Source: Copromyces sp. CBS 386.78 (lineage: Eukaryota; Ascomycota; Sordariomycetes; Sordariales; Sordariaceae). Taken from it: 64,000 bases of DNA. Positions within the stretch are counted from its first letter, which is position 1, and every line of letters starts with the position of its first letter. The translations under genes were made by a program, and so were the position numbers. The stretch spans positions 92,992-156,991 of the forward strand of contig MU839186.1 of the NCBI GenBank assembly GCA_030685235.1, read 5' to 3'. Below are positions 44,907 to 57,100 of the stretch, piece after piece. The notes under the pieces were generated by a model. It had not been told where the DNA came from. It saw nothing but the letters and a program-made list of their open reading frames with translations, and searched no databases.

Positions 44907-46918
44907 ATGTCAAGGGCGCAACGCGGCACTCATTTGCTGGGACTGGTGGATTCGGATTCGGAGGACGGACTCAGCGGGCCTGCATCTACTCGCTTCGGCA
45001 GCAGCAAAGCCGCGACAAAAACAAACCCGACATCAACAATAACAACGCCGAAATCGATCCTCAAGCAGCCGACCACAGCAGCAACCGTCAAGAAGGAACC
45101 AGCAACTAAACCCACCGCTGCGTCAACGGCCAAACAGGCGACAACCAAAGCAACAACAACAAAAGCCACGACAACAATACAACAATCCGCCTCCGGCGCA
45201 GGCGCAAGCACAATGGCTCCCGCCAAACGAAAGACCGCTTCCATACCCTCCGTGGCGAACAAGCGAACCGCCGCCTCAGTGACCGCTTCTGCAAACAAAG
45301 TCACCAAAGCCTCCGCGCAAAAGTCCAAACCCTTGACAGCCCGACAAAAAGCCGCCCTAGCCCGCGCCGCGCTGGCAGAGAGTTCCGGCAACGTTACCGC
45401 GACGCCCTCTACCGTAGGAAAAGCGACTCGTGCAAGTGGAAGAGGGAAACGTGCTGCAGCTGCTATGGCTCCCGTGGAAGAGGAAGAGATGGAGTCTACC
45501 GAGCAGACCGAGACGATTCTGGAGGAGGATACGACCATGCATGATGTCACTGCTACCGAGGAAGTGGAAGAGGCGCCGAAGGAGACAACGACGACAACAA
45601 GGGCGACGAGAGGGAGGCCGAGGAAGGCTGCTGCAGCGGCTGCTGTGGCGGAGACGCCAGTGCCGGTCACAGCGACGGCGACAAGGGGTGGTGGAAGGGG
45701 GAGGAAGAAGAAGGTGGAAGAGGATGAGGCGACGACGACGACACAGCAGCAAGAGGTGACGGAGGAGATTACACATGAGGAGACTCAGATTGAGGAAGGA
45801 GAGGAGGAGGAGGAATCGTTGCCTATTCCGGGCGCGTGGCATAATGGCCCCCCAGCGGGCACATCTAGGAAGTCGTCTTCGTTGGGGCTGGGGTTTAAGA
45901 CACATTCGGCTGGGGCAAGGAGTGATGACCCGGAGCTACGGCGAAAGTTGGGCGAGATGACGCAGAAGTACGAGGCGTTGGAGTTGAAGTATAGGGATCT
46001 GCGGGAGGTTGCGGTGAAGGAGGCGGAGAGAAACTTTGATCGGTTGAGGAAGCAATCGGAGGAGAGGACGGCTGGTATGTTTATGTCTTTTTTTCCCGTG
46101 GGACCTACCGGGTGATAATCGCTAACAAACCTCACTACAGCCTCCGACCAGTTAATCGCCGCCCTCAAAGACGAGCTCTCCTCGAAAAAGGAAGCCGCCA
46201 GAGAGAATACTCGTCTCCAAAAGCAGCTCGAAGCGTCTGAATCCCAACTGTCAACGCTCAACGCCAAGGTCACCGAGCTTACCAGCTCCCTTACCAAATC
46301 CAAGACGGAAATCAACGCTCTCAACATCAAGCTCACCGCCTCGCGTCAAGCCGAAGCCGCGGCGGCCGCCAAGATTGGCCAGCCCCAAGTGCCCGGCAGC
46401 GCCATGAAGAACAAGCAGAACGGCAACCGCATGCTCACCATGGGCAACTCGGAAGCCATCGCCCAAGCGACGCAGCAGCACCAGCTGAAGGAAGACCTCT
46501 ACTCGGATCTGACCGGGTTGATCGTCAGAGGAGTCAAGAGGGATCAGCAGACGGGCGAGGATGTGTACGATTGTATACAGACGGGGAAGAATGGAAGTAA
46601 GTCATCGCCAACCACCCCCTTTCCCACTTTGTCTTGTTCTATACATGTTTCTAACGGGGTGTATGAGTAACAGCCCTCCACTTCAAACTCGCACACATCA
46701 GCGCCAACACCGCTCACATCGACGCGGATGAGACCACCCAGATCTTCGACGAAGACCAGTTTCATTACATGCCGCAGCTCGATACGAACAGGGATCGCGC
46801 GCTTATCGATTTGTTGCCGGATTACCTGGTCGAGGAAATCACTTTCCCTAGACAGCATGCGGCCAAGTTTTATTCGCGGGTTAATAAGGCTTTGACCGAG
46901 ACGGTTGCGCCGCAGTAG
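44907..46918 (+). CDS. pcs1: Monopolin complex subunit Csm1/Pcs1
   Basis: Exons 44907-46074, 46141-46596 and 46674-46918 give 622 aa. The N-terminal 350 residues are low complexity (Ala/Thr/Lys), with AT-hook-like motifs RATRGRPRK and RGGGRGRKKK and an acidic Glu/Thr segment. A coiled coil runs about 355-490 (LRRKLGEMTQKYEALELKYR, then SKKEAARENTRLQKQLEASE). The C-terminal globular Csm1 domain is clear: LKEDLYSDLTGLIVRGVKR, DVYDCIQTGKNG and TLHFKLA across the last splice, LLPDYLVEEITFPRQHAAKF, YSRVNKAL. Csm1/Pcs1 forms V-shaped dimers with Lrs4/Mde4 that cross-link kinetochore components and act at rDNA. Introns are 66 and 77 nt with CTAAC branches. The AT-hooks are an extension not present in yeast Csm1. 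Confidence 0.92.
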
Positions 46919-47985
46919 TCTGTTAGGAGCTGTGGGGGCCGTGTAGGGTTTACGACGCGAGGGAGGATGGGAGGATTGGGTTGGTGGTTGTAAGAATGGA
47001 AGGTGTTGGTTAAAGCAAAGGCACGCCTTCGCTTCACTCTGTTAAAATAGGTTTGCATGTCTGGATACCCCCTTTTACTTTCTTCTTCTCTTGCTCCGGC
47101 GGCTTCTTTCTTGCCATGTTGGCTAGGGTAACTCTGGCTTCTGGCTTTTACGTTGGGACATGGAGCTGAGTTGTTCTTTGTTAGGGCAGTTGCTGATCAT
47201 TCCTCTGTTGCTCTACTATAGCGTCTGAACTCAATTGATGTAGGACTACATTGTATCAACATGTCAGCCTTGTCAAGACTGGAACTTGGTCTCGATGTGC
47301 CTCGCTCGTTGGCCTGTACCTCCAAGGCTGAACTTTCTTCCTCAGTCTAAGCGCACGGAAGCTATGACGACTGTTCTGTCATCGTGCCATCGTTGGCTCG
47401 ATGCTTGTGGGTGCCCGCAGAGACCCTGTGATGTCCTCGAGCCCCTGGGCCCTTGATCCGGAATCTGTGGAGGGGGTTGGCGTCACTGCCGTTCCCACTG
47501 ACGAACCACAACGTGCAGACATATCTACGACTTGACTTCCCCATATTTTCGAGAGCTGCTGACAGCTCCCGTCCAGGCGAGCTCGACTTCCAGCGACATA
47601 GCTCCTGCTTACCGTGGCCCGTTCACCTTACTCCGTTTTGCTCGTTCACGCTCGCGCTTACCCGGTCTTGCCCATATCTAACCTATGATCCATTCGTTCC
47701 TTCCACTGTCTCCAGTCTCAACCTCAACTCGAACTTGAGTCACACATCACTACCCCAACCTCTTCCCTACCGCTCTCTCCTTCCAATTATCGTATCCCAT
47801 CCAGCCGTACCCATCCTCCCACCCACAGCCATATAACTCCCCCATCTCCCACCACTTACCATCTCTCCCGGATCTTCTCTCCACCCCGTCACCGATCACC
47901 ACCTCTACACTACCAAAACACAACTCAACCCACAGCGCAACAACTCACAACAACATCATCAAACCGAACACCACCAGACTACCCA
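46919..47985. other. Intergenic / leader of the Cys-rich protein
   Basis: The Csm1 3' UTR, then about 400 bases that are strongly C/T-rich up to the ATG at 47986, as in highly expressed fungal genes. A 127-codon frame (47453-47836) in this leader is low complexity and not called. Confidence 0.5.
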
Positions 47986-48349
47986 ATGTCCGACATGGAC
48001 TCAAAGAAGGCCAACACCAAAGCCGACCTGAGCTCAGGCTCAGGCACCGGCATCAACAAGGGCCCATCCACTGGCGCCTCTTCGGACACCAGCAACAAGC
48101 CTTCGACCCAGGCTACTCAGACCTGTAACTGCAACACCACTGGCAGCTGCACTTGTGCCCCGGGACAGTGTGCTTGCCCTAATTGCCCGGTACGTTATTT
48201 TTTTCCTGCTCATCTTCCAGTTGAGACTTGAGAGGTTCTTGCGTTGTTGCGTTGTTTGGTGTCTAATACTTGCGTGTGTTTTGATACAGAACCCTTCTGC
48301 TGCCTTTAAGCAGTCTAAGGCTAAGGATGATGAGTGGACTATTGTCTAA
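47986..48349 (+). CDS. Metallothionein-like seven-cysteine small protein
   Basis: Exons 47986-48189 and 48290-48349 (100-nt intron, GTACGT...ATACAG) give 87 aa. Residues 1-45 are hydrophilic Ser/Thr/Gly/Lys-rich (MSDMDSKKANTKADLSSG onward). Residues 47-67 carry the pattern C-x-C-x5-C-x-C-x4-C-x-C-x2-C (CNCNTTGSCTCAPGQCACPN, then C). This is one residue longer in one spacer than the fungal copper metallothionein core C-x-C-x5-C-x-C-x3-C-x-C-x2-C of Neurospora and Agaricus. A C-terminal tail (NPSAAFKQSKAKDDEWTIV) is added by exon 2. All seven Cys are in exon 1, and there are no other Cys. Metal binding is inferred from the spacing; the long flanks are unusual for the class. A thiol-rich protein unrelated to metallothionein is the alternative. 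Confidence 0.8.
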
Positions 48350-49640
48350 CTCTGTTGCGGCGTTGGCTTCGGTGAGTAGGTAAACGTGTCTGTCTACCGC
48401 TCGCTGGCTACCGGTTGGCGTTCATCACTGCCCACCGTCACTCAAACACTATCATTCCCGTCTCGTGTCATTCCTCGTCTTCGCGTCGTTGACAAATACA
48501 CATAGAGTGTGCCGATGCTGACCTGTATCTTGTATCCAGACCGCGAGCAAGAAGTAACCTGCCTCTGAGCTTCTTGCACGACAAATACACAACACTGGCG
48601 ATGACTGCTACCTTACATCGTCACTGTTTCTTTGATTTCATTTTTGCATCCATCAACTGGCTTTGGAGTTCTCAATCGGACAGGACGGGCGAAGACAAAA
48701 CCACAATGGGTATGGTACACATAACGTGACGGTCAAACGTAACATATGGCCGGTGGAAAACAGGGAAACCATTTTTGGCGGGACGGGGAGCGTTGGATGG
48801 GTTGATGGATGCTGTTTACTGATTTTTTCTTTCCGCTTTTTTTGCTTTCTGTTTCTGACTTCGAGTGCACGAATACCTCTAATACTGCTACCCTGAGCAA
48901 AGAAATGGCGTGGGCCGGCGGGTAGTCTAGGTTGGTATAGAGTAGGGAAAATTGTTGTACACAATGGGTTTGATGGACTCGGGGTTTACCCCTATTACTT
49001 GCTAAATAATTGTTGTGGTCCGTTTCCTCAGCAACGACGGCATCGTGATACCATCCTTGATCTGGATGTAACATTCCGTCCGTAGGCGTACAGACTGATA
49101 AGGAGCTCAGATAATGGCAAGGTTGTGTATGACGTGGTGTCTTTGTGTATCACTGCTTTGGGATATGGGGCTGATGTTGCGCAAGAAAAATCGTGGTATC
49201 CATTCATTCAAGGAAATAATGATATATACAGGCCTGCAAAGCAGTTGCAACTTCACGGAACATTTTTGATGCATTGTCGCACCTACACACATAGCCCCCA
49301 TTGTGTGATATAAAACCCCCTTTTGCCTCCCGAAGGTAAGGAGTGCGTGCGAGTAGCAGCCCTGAAAACAAAAGCAAAATACTGTAGGTGTCGGTTCACT
49401 TCATCCCAATCAGAAATATTGGAAATAGATCCCTCGCAAAAACTTTGTCGGATTACCAACAACACAAAAGACCCTTTTTCTCTTGTCCCGGTAATGCAGT
49501 TGTGAAAAAAGACATATCAGCTTTGTCAAACGCCGAAAGGAAAATTCCCATTTTGACCAAACCCCCCTCAAGTTATCCATCGCCATCCTCGATCGCTCGC
49601 CTTTTAGATTAGAGAATCCAAACCGTAAGCGATAAAACGC
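48350..49640. other. Convergent intergenic region, 1.3 kb
   Basis: Holds the 3' UTRs of the Cys-rich protein and ILV2. Short frames on both strands only. No gene seen. Confidence 0.5.
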
Positions 49641-51890
49641 TTAGAGACCGTGGACACCACCGGTACGCTCGACCATCCGCTCACGACGCTTGCGGTCAAC
49701 CTCCTGGTCGAAGGTGATGAACTCATCAAGACCGCAGCCGGCAGGGACCATGGGGAGGACGGGAACCTTCTTGTCGGTGACGACCTCGAGAAGGGCGGGG
49801 CCCTCCGAGTTGATGAGCCACTTGAGACCCTCGACGACCTCACCGGGCTTGCTGATGCGCTTGGCCTGGACGCCCATGGCATCGCCGAGCTTGACAAAGT
49901 CGGGGTTCTTCTGGTGGGTGTGCGAGTAGCGGTCGTCGTAGAAGAGGTTCTGCCACTGGGTAACCATACCCTGCTCCTCGTTGTTGAGGACAATGATCTT
50001 GACGCCAATGTTGAATTGAGCAGCGGTGGACAGCTCAGTGAGGGTCATGCCGAAGGAGGCATCACCGTCAATGTCGATGACGAGAGCATCGGGCTTGGCG
50101 ACCTTGGCGCCGATGGCGGCGGGGAGACCGAAGCCCATGGTACCGAGACCACCGGAGGTGATCATGGTACGGGGGTGGCGCCAGCGGAAGTGCTGAGCGG
50201 TCCACATCTGATGCTGGCCGACACCGGTGGCAATGTAGGTGGTGTCCTTGCGGTCCTCAGTGAGCTTGCTGAGCTCCTCGATGAGGGTCTGGGGCTTGAT
50301 CAGACCGGTGCGCTCGGCGCGCTCGTAGTCGGAAAGAGGCCACTTGGTCTTCCACGCGTTGATCTGGTCGAACCACTCCTTGCGATCGGCCATGGTCTTG
50401 GCCTCAACCTGGGGGATGAGAAGCTCAACGTTGGTGGCAACATCACCCTCGACAGCCTCGGTAGCCTGGACGACCTTGTTGATGTTCTTGGGGAGAATCT
50501 CGAAGTGGACGATACCACCACGACCCTCAGCGGCGGCGGCCTTGGCGGCAGGAGCGAACTTGTTGAGGTTAAGGGTGACACGATCGTCGAAACGGCCACC
50601 AAGGCAGATGATCAGATCGGCCTCCTGGACGGCCTTGTTGGCGTAAGCGGCACCGTGCATACCGAGCATGTGGAGGGACTTCTCGTCGAGCTCATCGAAA
50701 GCACCGAGACCCTGGAGAGTGGTGGTAACGGGGATAGAAGCCTTCTCGGAGAGGGCGCGGAGGAGCTCAGGGCCGCCCTTGGACTGGACAACACCGTGAC
50801 CGGCATAGATGACGGGCTTCTTGGCGATGTTGATGAGCTTGGCAACACGGCGGATCGAGGCATCGAGCTGCTTGCGGCTCAGCTCAATGGCAGCGCGAGA
50901 GGCGGCACTGGGAATGGTGGGAATGGCGGTATCGGTAGGGATGGCGCGGCGAAGGATACCAGCGGTGATATCCTTGGGAAGATCGACGAGGACGGGGCCA
51001 GGTCTGCCGCTGGTGGCGATCTCGAAGGCCTCGTTAATGCGGCGGGGAAGCTCGGCGACGCTCTTCACCATGACGTTCCACTTGGTGCAAGACCTAGAAA
51101 TACCAATAACGTCGGCCTCCTGGAAAGCATCGCTGCCAATGGCGGTGGTGGGGACCTGGCCGGTGAAGACGACCATGGGGGTACCATCGGCGAGGGCATC
51201 GGCCATGGGGGTGACGACGTTGGTGGCACCGGGACCGGAGGTAACGAGGACGACACCGGGCTTGCCAGAAGCACGGGCGTAACCCTCAGCCATGTGACCA
51301 GCACCTTGTTCGTGGCGGGGGAGGATGAAGTCGAAGTGGGGAGAGTTGTAAATGGCATCGAAGACGGGGAGAATGGCACCGCCAGGATAACCGAAGATGT
51401 GCTTGACGTCGTGTCTGAGCATCATCTCGTGGAAGATCTCACCACCGGTCTTGCCGATGAAGCTGCATAACGGATATCTTGTTAGCCCGGCCAGTTCGCA
51501 GGCGTATTAGCTGTAATGGGGCATCCAACGTACGACTCGTCCATATCGGTCTTGCGACCGACGAGAGGCTGAACATTGCTAGGTGCAGGCTGAGGCTGGA
51601 AATTTTGGCTGGGGGTAGGTCTGGCCTCGCTGTGGTGGTTGTGTATGTTAGCATTGTTGTGTATTTCGGTGGTGGTCGTGAGTCACCGATGTAGGGGGCG
51701 GCGACCGGGGCGAGGGATGTTCTTGGAGATGGACATACGCAGCGGCGGTAGACGAATTCCTCGTTTGCACGGAGCGACATGTGAGAAGAACAGCGGCCCT
51801 CTGGGAGGCAGAGAGGGTGGTACGCTGGGAGATCTGTTGCGCCTCAGTCAACGCCTTCAAGGCGCGAGCGGCCTGACGTGATCGGAGCAT
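49641..51890 (-). CDS. ILV2: Acetolactate synthase catalytic subunit (mitochondrial)
   Basis: Exons on the minus strand, 51890-51739, 51629-51534 and 51462-49641, give 689 aa (yeast Ilv2 is 687). The ThDP enzyme condenses pyruvate to acetolactate, or pyruvate with 2-ketobutyrate, as the first common step of Val/Leu/Ile synthesis. The N-terminal 50 residues (MLRSRQAARALKALTEAQQI) are a mitochondrial presequence. Motifs: GYPGGAILPVFDA, the catalytic Glu of RHEQGAGHMAEGYARASGKP (about Glu134), VTSGPGATN, the FAD-contact region GQVPTTAIGSDAFQEADV, the ThDP motif GDASFGMTLTEL...LNNEEQGMVTQWQ, and the terminal MVPAGCGLDEF. Strong codon bias (C-ending) suggests high expression. A long open frame antisense to exon 3 results from this bias. 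The regulatory subunit is not in this window. Confidence 0.97.
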
Positions 51891-51977
51891 CGCGGCCTTG
51901 GAGGATATAAATATGTTGGGAGGATGGGAGGTTGATAGTGCTGCTACAAGCGGGCGGCGGGGGGGGCTAACCACAAG

Positions 51978-52145
51978 CTATGTAAACAGTGGCTTTGTTA
52001 GAGAAGTATCGTCGGCTGAGGACGCAGCAGCAAATAGGTATTAGGGAGGATTGAAGGTGATTCCTGTAATACTAGGAAAACACCAAAAGGGTCGATGATG
52101 ATGGATGATATGGGGAAGGAAAGAAAGGGAAGAAAGAAGACTTAC
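51978..52145 (-). other. Probable 5' UTR intron of ILV2
   Basis: On the minus strand, GTAAGT at 52145-52140 and ...CTAAC...ACATAG ending at 51978 form a plausible 168-nt intron wholly upstream of the ATG at 51890. Predicted from sequence signals only. Confidence 0.45.
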
Positions 52146-52229
52146 GAAGAAGGTGGTGTGGTAACTTGTAGATGAACGAACAATGGATGAATGGTCAGTG
52201 TAGCGACGACTACCTCAGACCGAGACCGA

Positions 52230-52240
52230 CCGGGAACCGG
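52230..52240. promoter_or_regulatory. CCGG-N3-CCGG, possible Leu3-like site
   Basis: CCGGGAACCGG lies upstream of the ILV2 leader. Leu3, the zinc-cluster regulator of branched-chain synthesis, binds everted CCGG halves with two bases between them; here the spacer is three, so this is a weak candidate. Confidence 0.2.
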
Positions 52241-54117
52241 GAGCAATGTGAGTCGACAGCCGCTCAAAAATTTAGCACGATAGTCATAGTGTGGGGTATG
52301 GTCGCGACAGTCAGGCCGTTGTGGGGTTCACAGGCAAGATTTTGGTGGGTTTCAGCCAATGACAGGCACTGGGCTGGCTTATTGCTGGCAATGTGTAGTG
52401 GCGATTTCGGAAGCAACCACTTGCGGTAAAGACCTTGTGATTGGCTTTGGCTTTTGCCGATTCCTTTGAACTTTTTGACATTTCACATCTTTCCACCAGG
52501 CACTTGTTCAAAAGTTGAAAGTCTTGTTCTCGTCTCAGGATGCACTGTTTCGTCTTGTAGTCTACCTGTCTACGAAACAGCCGGCTCCTTCTGTCCGAGC
52601 CTCACCAAGACCCGTCATCCTTGTTTAGCTTCATGTTTATATCTTGTCCACGCCTACAGAATACCTTAACACGGTAACTTTTGACCCTTTGAACGGCAAG
52701 TTGGTTCGTTGTTGGGAACACACGCGAGTCCATACGTACGACCACATGCATCAGGCACATAAGAAACTGGCGTCAAGACCAATCACGGGGTTCAAGGCAA
52801 CTTGATTTTACATGAATTCGGAGAAAAGGCCACAATGTTATGTGGTAGAAATCATAACAACGAATACACAGTAATCTTGTTTTTTGATGATCTTGGCCGG
52901 CATACGAACTTCATACTTCACCATCAACTGCCTCTTCAGAATGTCATGACTCGAAATATGGTGAATATTTAGTCCGAACAATCACCGTCCACGTATGTAT
53001 GTATTAGGCACGCTACTGAGTGGTCCCTTCGGGGCTGCCTGCATTTGGCTAGTGTCGCACATGGCAAGCCGCAAAACAACAAACATGTGCGGGGGCGCGA
53101 CTCTGAACCTTTCCAACATTTTCTCTCATTATGGCCTTTCACTGTTTCTGAATAACTTCATTCTCACCTTCCAACGGTGTCAACAACCACCAAAGCAGCA
53201 AAAGGATGGAAGGTTCATTTTGAAAACTCCGACATCGCTCCCATCACCATACCATCTCACCAAAACCGTCAAGGTCCTCTTTTAGTCCGAGTCTTCAAGC
53301 TCTGGCCGGAATTGACCAATCACGTCTCCCCCCATCACAAGCTGCGATAGTCGGATTGCGACGTCCGATATCGCCCTTGCCAACTCCCCGCAAATCCACT
53401 TTGCCCAAGTCCACCGATCCACGGCCCCATCCAAAATGTTGCTTTTGGTGATGACTGATGAGCCTCCATCCATGTCCATGTCAACAGGGTTATCACTCTA
53501 TGGTATGCAGGAACATCCTGACTGACTGACCTCGTAGCCTTGACGACGCCACTCCCTCCCGTCTTGACAGTTGACACCGGCAATAAGAGGGATGACAAAC
53601 ACCATGGGGCATTGGCTGTGATACATAGTCGAGATCTGCTATCTCCGTCCGTCTCATGCTAGGATGATCTCTTTCGGGTCTGTTCTGTCCCACACTCGAT
53701 ATGCAGTGGGTAGGGGAAGTGATCCGTCCCCTGACACTAACATTTTAGAGGTGGTGAGTCAACTTCTTCAGATCGAGTGTGATTCGACGCCTGTCCTCCT
53801 CGGCCTCGGGAGTCGACTTGTCCTGAAGGGGAAGGTCCGTTGCCGTTTTCGTCATCTCAAGTCTGGCATATCTAATGTCATCCCTGAATTCAACATGTTC
53901 AAGACGAGAGAAGAATGAGACTGAAAATCAAAGTAGGACACTCGACTATATCACTAGGTCACCATCTGACGCAGGTTTTGAAAAGAAACTAGACTAACAT
54001 TCTGTGAAACTCTTTCATAACATACATTAACTTATCATAACAGGAGTCATCAAAACATCAAACATTACCTTATCCAAACATTGCACACCAGAACGTCCCA
54101 TATTATCCAGCACATAT
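52241..54117. other. Intergenic, about 1.9 kb
   Basis: Includes the ILV2 promoter and the 3' flank of the DUF3659 gene. Only short overlapping frames are present. No RNA gene or repeat seen. Confidence 0.5.
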
Positions 54118-57100
54118 TTAGCCACCAAGGCCCAAGAGACCACCGCTCTTCTTCTTGCCACCTCCAGTCAAGCTCTTGGTAACGGCACCAAGACCAAGAC
54201 CTTGGAGGACGCGGTTGAGACCGAGAGTGCCCAAGAGGCCATCAACGAGACCACCGAGACCAAGACCGCTCAGCTGCAAGCCTCTGTTAGCACCATTCGC
54301 CAGAGCAAGAAAATGACGGGTAGAGATGGCAAGACCTACCAGTCTACCGACAAGGTTAAGAACACCGGCCAGGAGCAAGCCAACGGCAGCCAAGATCTGG
54401 AAGAGTGGCTCGTTGAGAAGACCCCAGAGAGGGTTGAGCTCCTTCTTCGCATGCGGCATGTCTTCAAGCTTCTTCCTGGCGTTTTCGATGCACTGGGTAA
54501 CGTCGCCAGTGAGGTCCTTGAGCACTTCGGCCAAGTGGTACTCCTCTGGAGTGGCCTCACGCGCAGCAGTCTTGTGCTTCGCATTGGCTGCGATGCGACC
54601 ATCAGGGTCGAGACCCTTGATGATGCCCTTGGCCTCGGTGAGGATGCGACCGCCTTCCTCGATCAAGGGCTTAACCTCCCTGACGAGCGCCTCTTCGTCA
54701 CGCTCATCCTCGGGAGTGCGTTCGGCCTTGTCGATTTTCTGTTGTTGAAAAAGTAGCCGGTCAGTGACTGCTATGCCAGGTAGCTAGTCAGAAAACGAAT
54801 GGGAGAAACTTACCTCGGTGATCATCTTGCAGATCGGACGAATCTTGTCAAGACACTGCTCGATGCAGACAGCCATCTGGAGAGCCAGCTTCTTGTCCTT
54901 CTCCACCTGCTCTCTCTTCTCCTTCTCCTCAGGTGACTCCTCAGCTCTGATGTCTTCGAGGAGGGTGCAGTGGCCGATAACAGTGCCCTTGTTGTCGATA
55001 ACATCACCGTCGTCGTCGATATCCTTACCCGAGCAAGCCTGAGGGTCACCCGAAGTCAACTGGCCGATGATGTTACCGTCTTCGTCAACAACGTTGCCCT
55101 CGCGGTTGACCTTGCGACCAGTCATGGGGTTCTTCTTCCTCTCGACCTCCTCAGGCGTCCAGCGCTCAGCATGGCCGATGACATTGCCGTTCTTGTCGAT
55201 GACATCGCCATCGTCATCAACAGGACGACCAAAGAGCTGCTTGGCGTCACCCTGGACGAGACGGCCAACGATATCACCACCAGGAGTGACGATGGTTCCA
55301 TCCTTGGCAACGGTGCAGCCCTTGAGCTCAGAGAAGGGACCCTCCTTCATGCCCTCGCGTTCGCCTTCGGAGACAACTTCGGCCCTGCCGAGAATATCAC
55401 CGCTCTCGCTGAGGATGTTGCCGTTCTTGTCGCACATGCGACCAACCATCTTCTGCACATCACCCTCCACGACGCGGCCGTAGATAACACCGGCGTTATC
55501 GACAACATTGCCCGCCTTGTTGACCCTCTTGCCGGCCAAGATGCTCCTATCCACCTCCGGCTCCGGCTCCGGCTCCTGCTCGGGCTCGGGCTCCCAGCGC
55601 TCCGCGCGGCCAATCACGTTTCCGGACTTGTCCATGATATCGCCATCGGCATCGACGCTCTTGCCCCTGAGAACCTTCAAATCGCCCTCGATAACCTTGC
55701 CAACCCACTCGCCATTGCTGACTACCATACCGTTCCCGTCAACGACGGCGTCGGGGAACGACTCAAAGGGGCCAGCCTCCTTGAGCATGTCCTCCCGCTC
55801 GCTCTCGGAAATTGGCTCAGCCTTGCCAATCACTTTTCCGTTGTCGGCCCAGATATCTCCGTTCTCGTCGACCTTCTTGCCGATGAGGTACTGCAGGATG
55901 CCCGACACGACGCGGCCGACGACCTTGCCATCGGAGTCGACGACGTTACCGCCCTTGTTTACCCTGCCGTTCTTCAACACCGAGAAGTCGAGGTCCTCGG
56001 CAACGGTAACGGACTCGCCAGTGGCACCGGTTTGGCCGGCTTGAGTAGCGGTGGGGGCGTCATAGCCGTAGGTGGTTGTTCCCGTTCCGGTTTGGTCGGC
56101 TTGAGTGACGGTGGGGGCGCCATAGTCATAGGTGGTTGTTCCCGTTCCGGTTTGGTCGGCTTGAGTGACGGTGGGGGCGCCGTAGTCGTAGGTCGTTGTT
56201 CCGGTGCCGGTTTGGGGGTACTGATCCGTGCCGGAGATTTCGTCCGAAGGGTGCGAGGGCTGGGTTTGGGACTGGGTGCCGGTTTGCGATTGGGTGTAGC
56301 CGGTGCCGGTTTGTGTGGCCGTCTGTTCGGTTCCGGTTGCGGAGCCAGACTCGTCGCCGGTGTACTCGGTCGGCGCCTCCTGGGACTTGTTTTGCGACTC
56401 GTCGAAGGTGACGGAGCGGGCGTACTGCTGCTCCCCGGAGACTCCGTCGCTGGGGCGCGAAGTACCGGTTTGCGAAGCCCCGGTCTTCGGCGCCTGAGAT
56501 TCGGTAGCGGTATACTCGCTGGGGGCAGTCTTGGTTTCGGTGGCGGTGTCTTCATCACCGGGATGCGAAGCCTGAGCTTGTGAAGTCTGTTCCTGTTCCT
56601 GCGACTGCGCCTCAGAAGTGGCGGTCTTGCCAGTCTCCTTGGTCGCGCCAGTCATGGTGCTTCCAGCAGTCAGACCGCTCTTGGCCGACTGGAGGAAAGA
56701 CTCGCGCGCTTCCTCAGTGGGCTGGTCCTCGGAGGCCTTGTCGAGAGCTTCCTTGGCTTGCTCGGTGAGCAGCGAAGTCTTTCCGGTAGCTTCGGACTCC
56801 GAAGGAGCAGGTTGCTCCTCAGTCTTGTTGCCGTCCTCAGTCTTGTTGCCGTCCTCGGTCGCAGGAATGGCAGAAGCAGCTTCGTCACCCCGAGTCTGAT
56901 CCTTGGACTGGGTCTCCTCAGTCTCATCATCATCAGCATCAAAATCCGGCTGCTCTCGAGACTGAGCCTCTAGCTCCGTTCTTGCATCATCACCTTCTCC
57001 TTCGAGCTTCTCGAAGTCATCACTGGAAGGCTTCTCGTCTCCCTCCTCATCATCCTTCATCTGGATCTGCCGAGACTTCTCTTCAATGCCCTCGAGTTGC

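Noticed and set aside
44930..45670. 246-codon frame antisense to Csm1/Pcs1
   Set aside because: Val/Ala-rich mirror of the Lys/Thr/Ala-rich sense frame.
49650..51470. 606-codon open frame on the + strand
   Set aside because: Exactly antisense to ILV2 exon 3; Gly/Asp/Leu-rich product of the strong C-ending codon bias of that gene.
54970..56583. 537-codon frame antisense to the large DUF3659 gene
   Set aside because: Repetitive mirror translation; the sense frame has clear DUF3659 repeats and splice sites.
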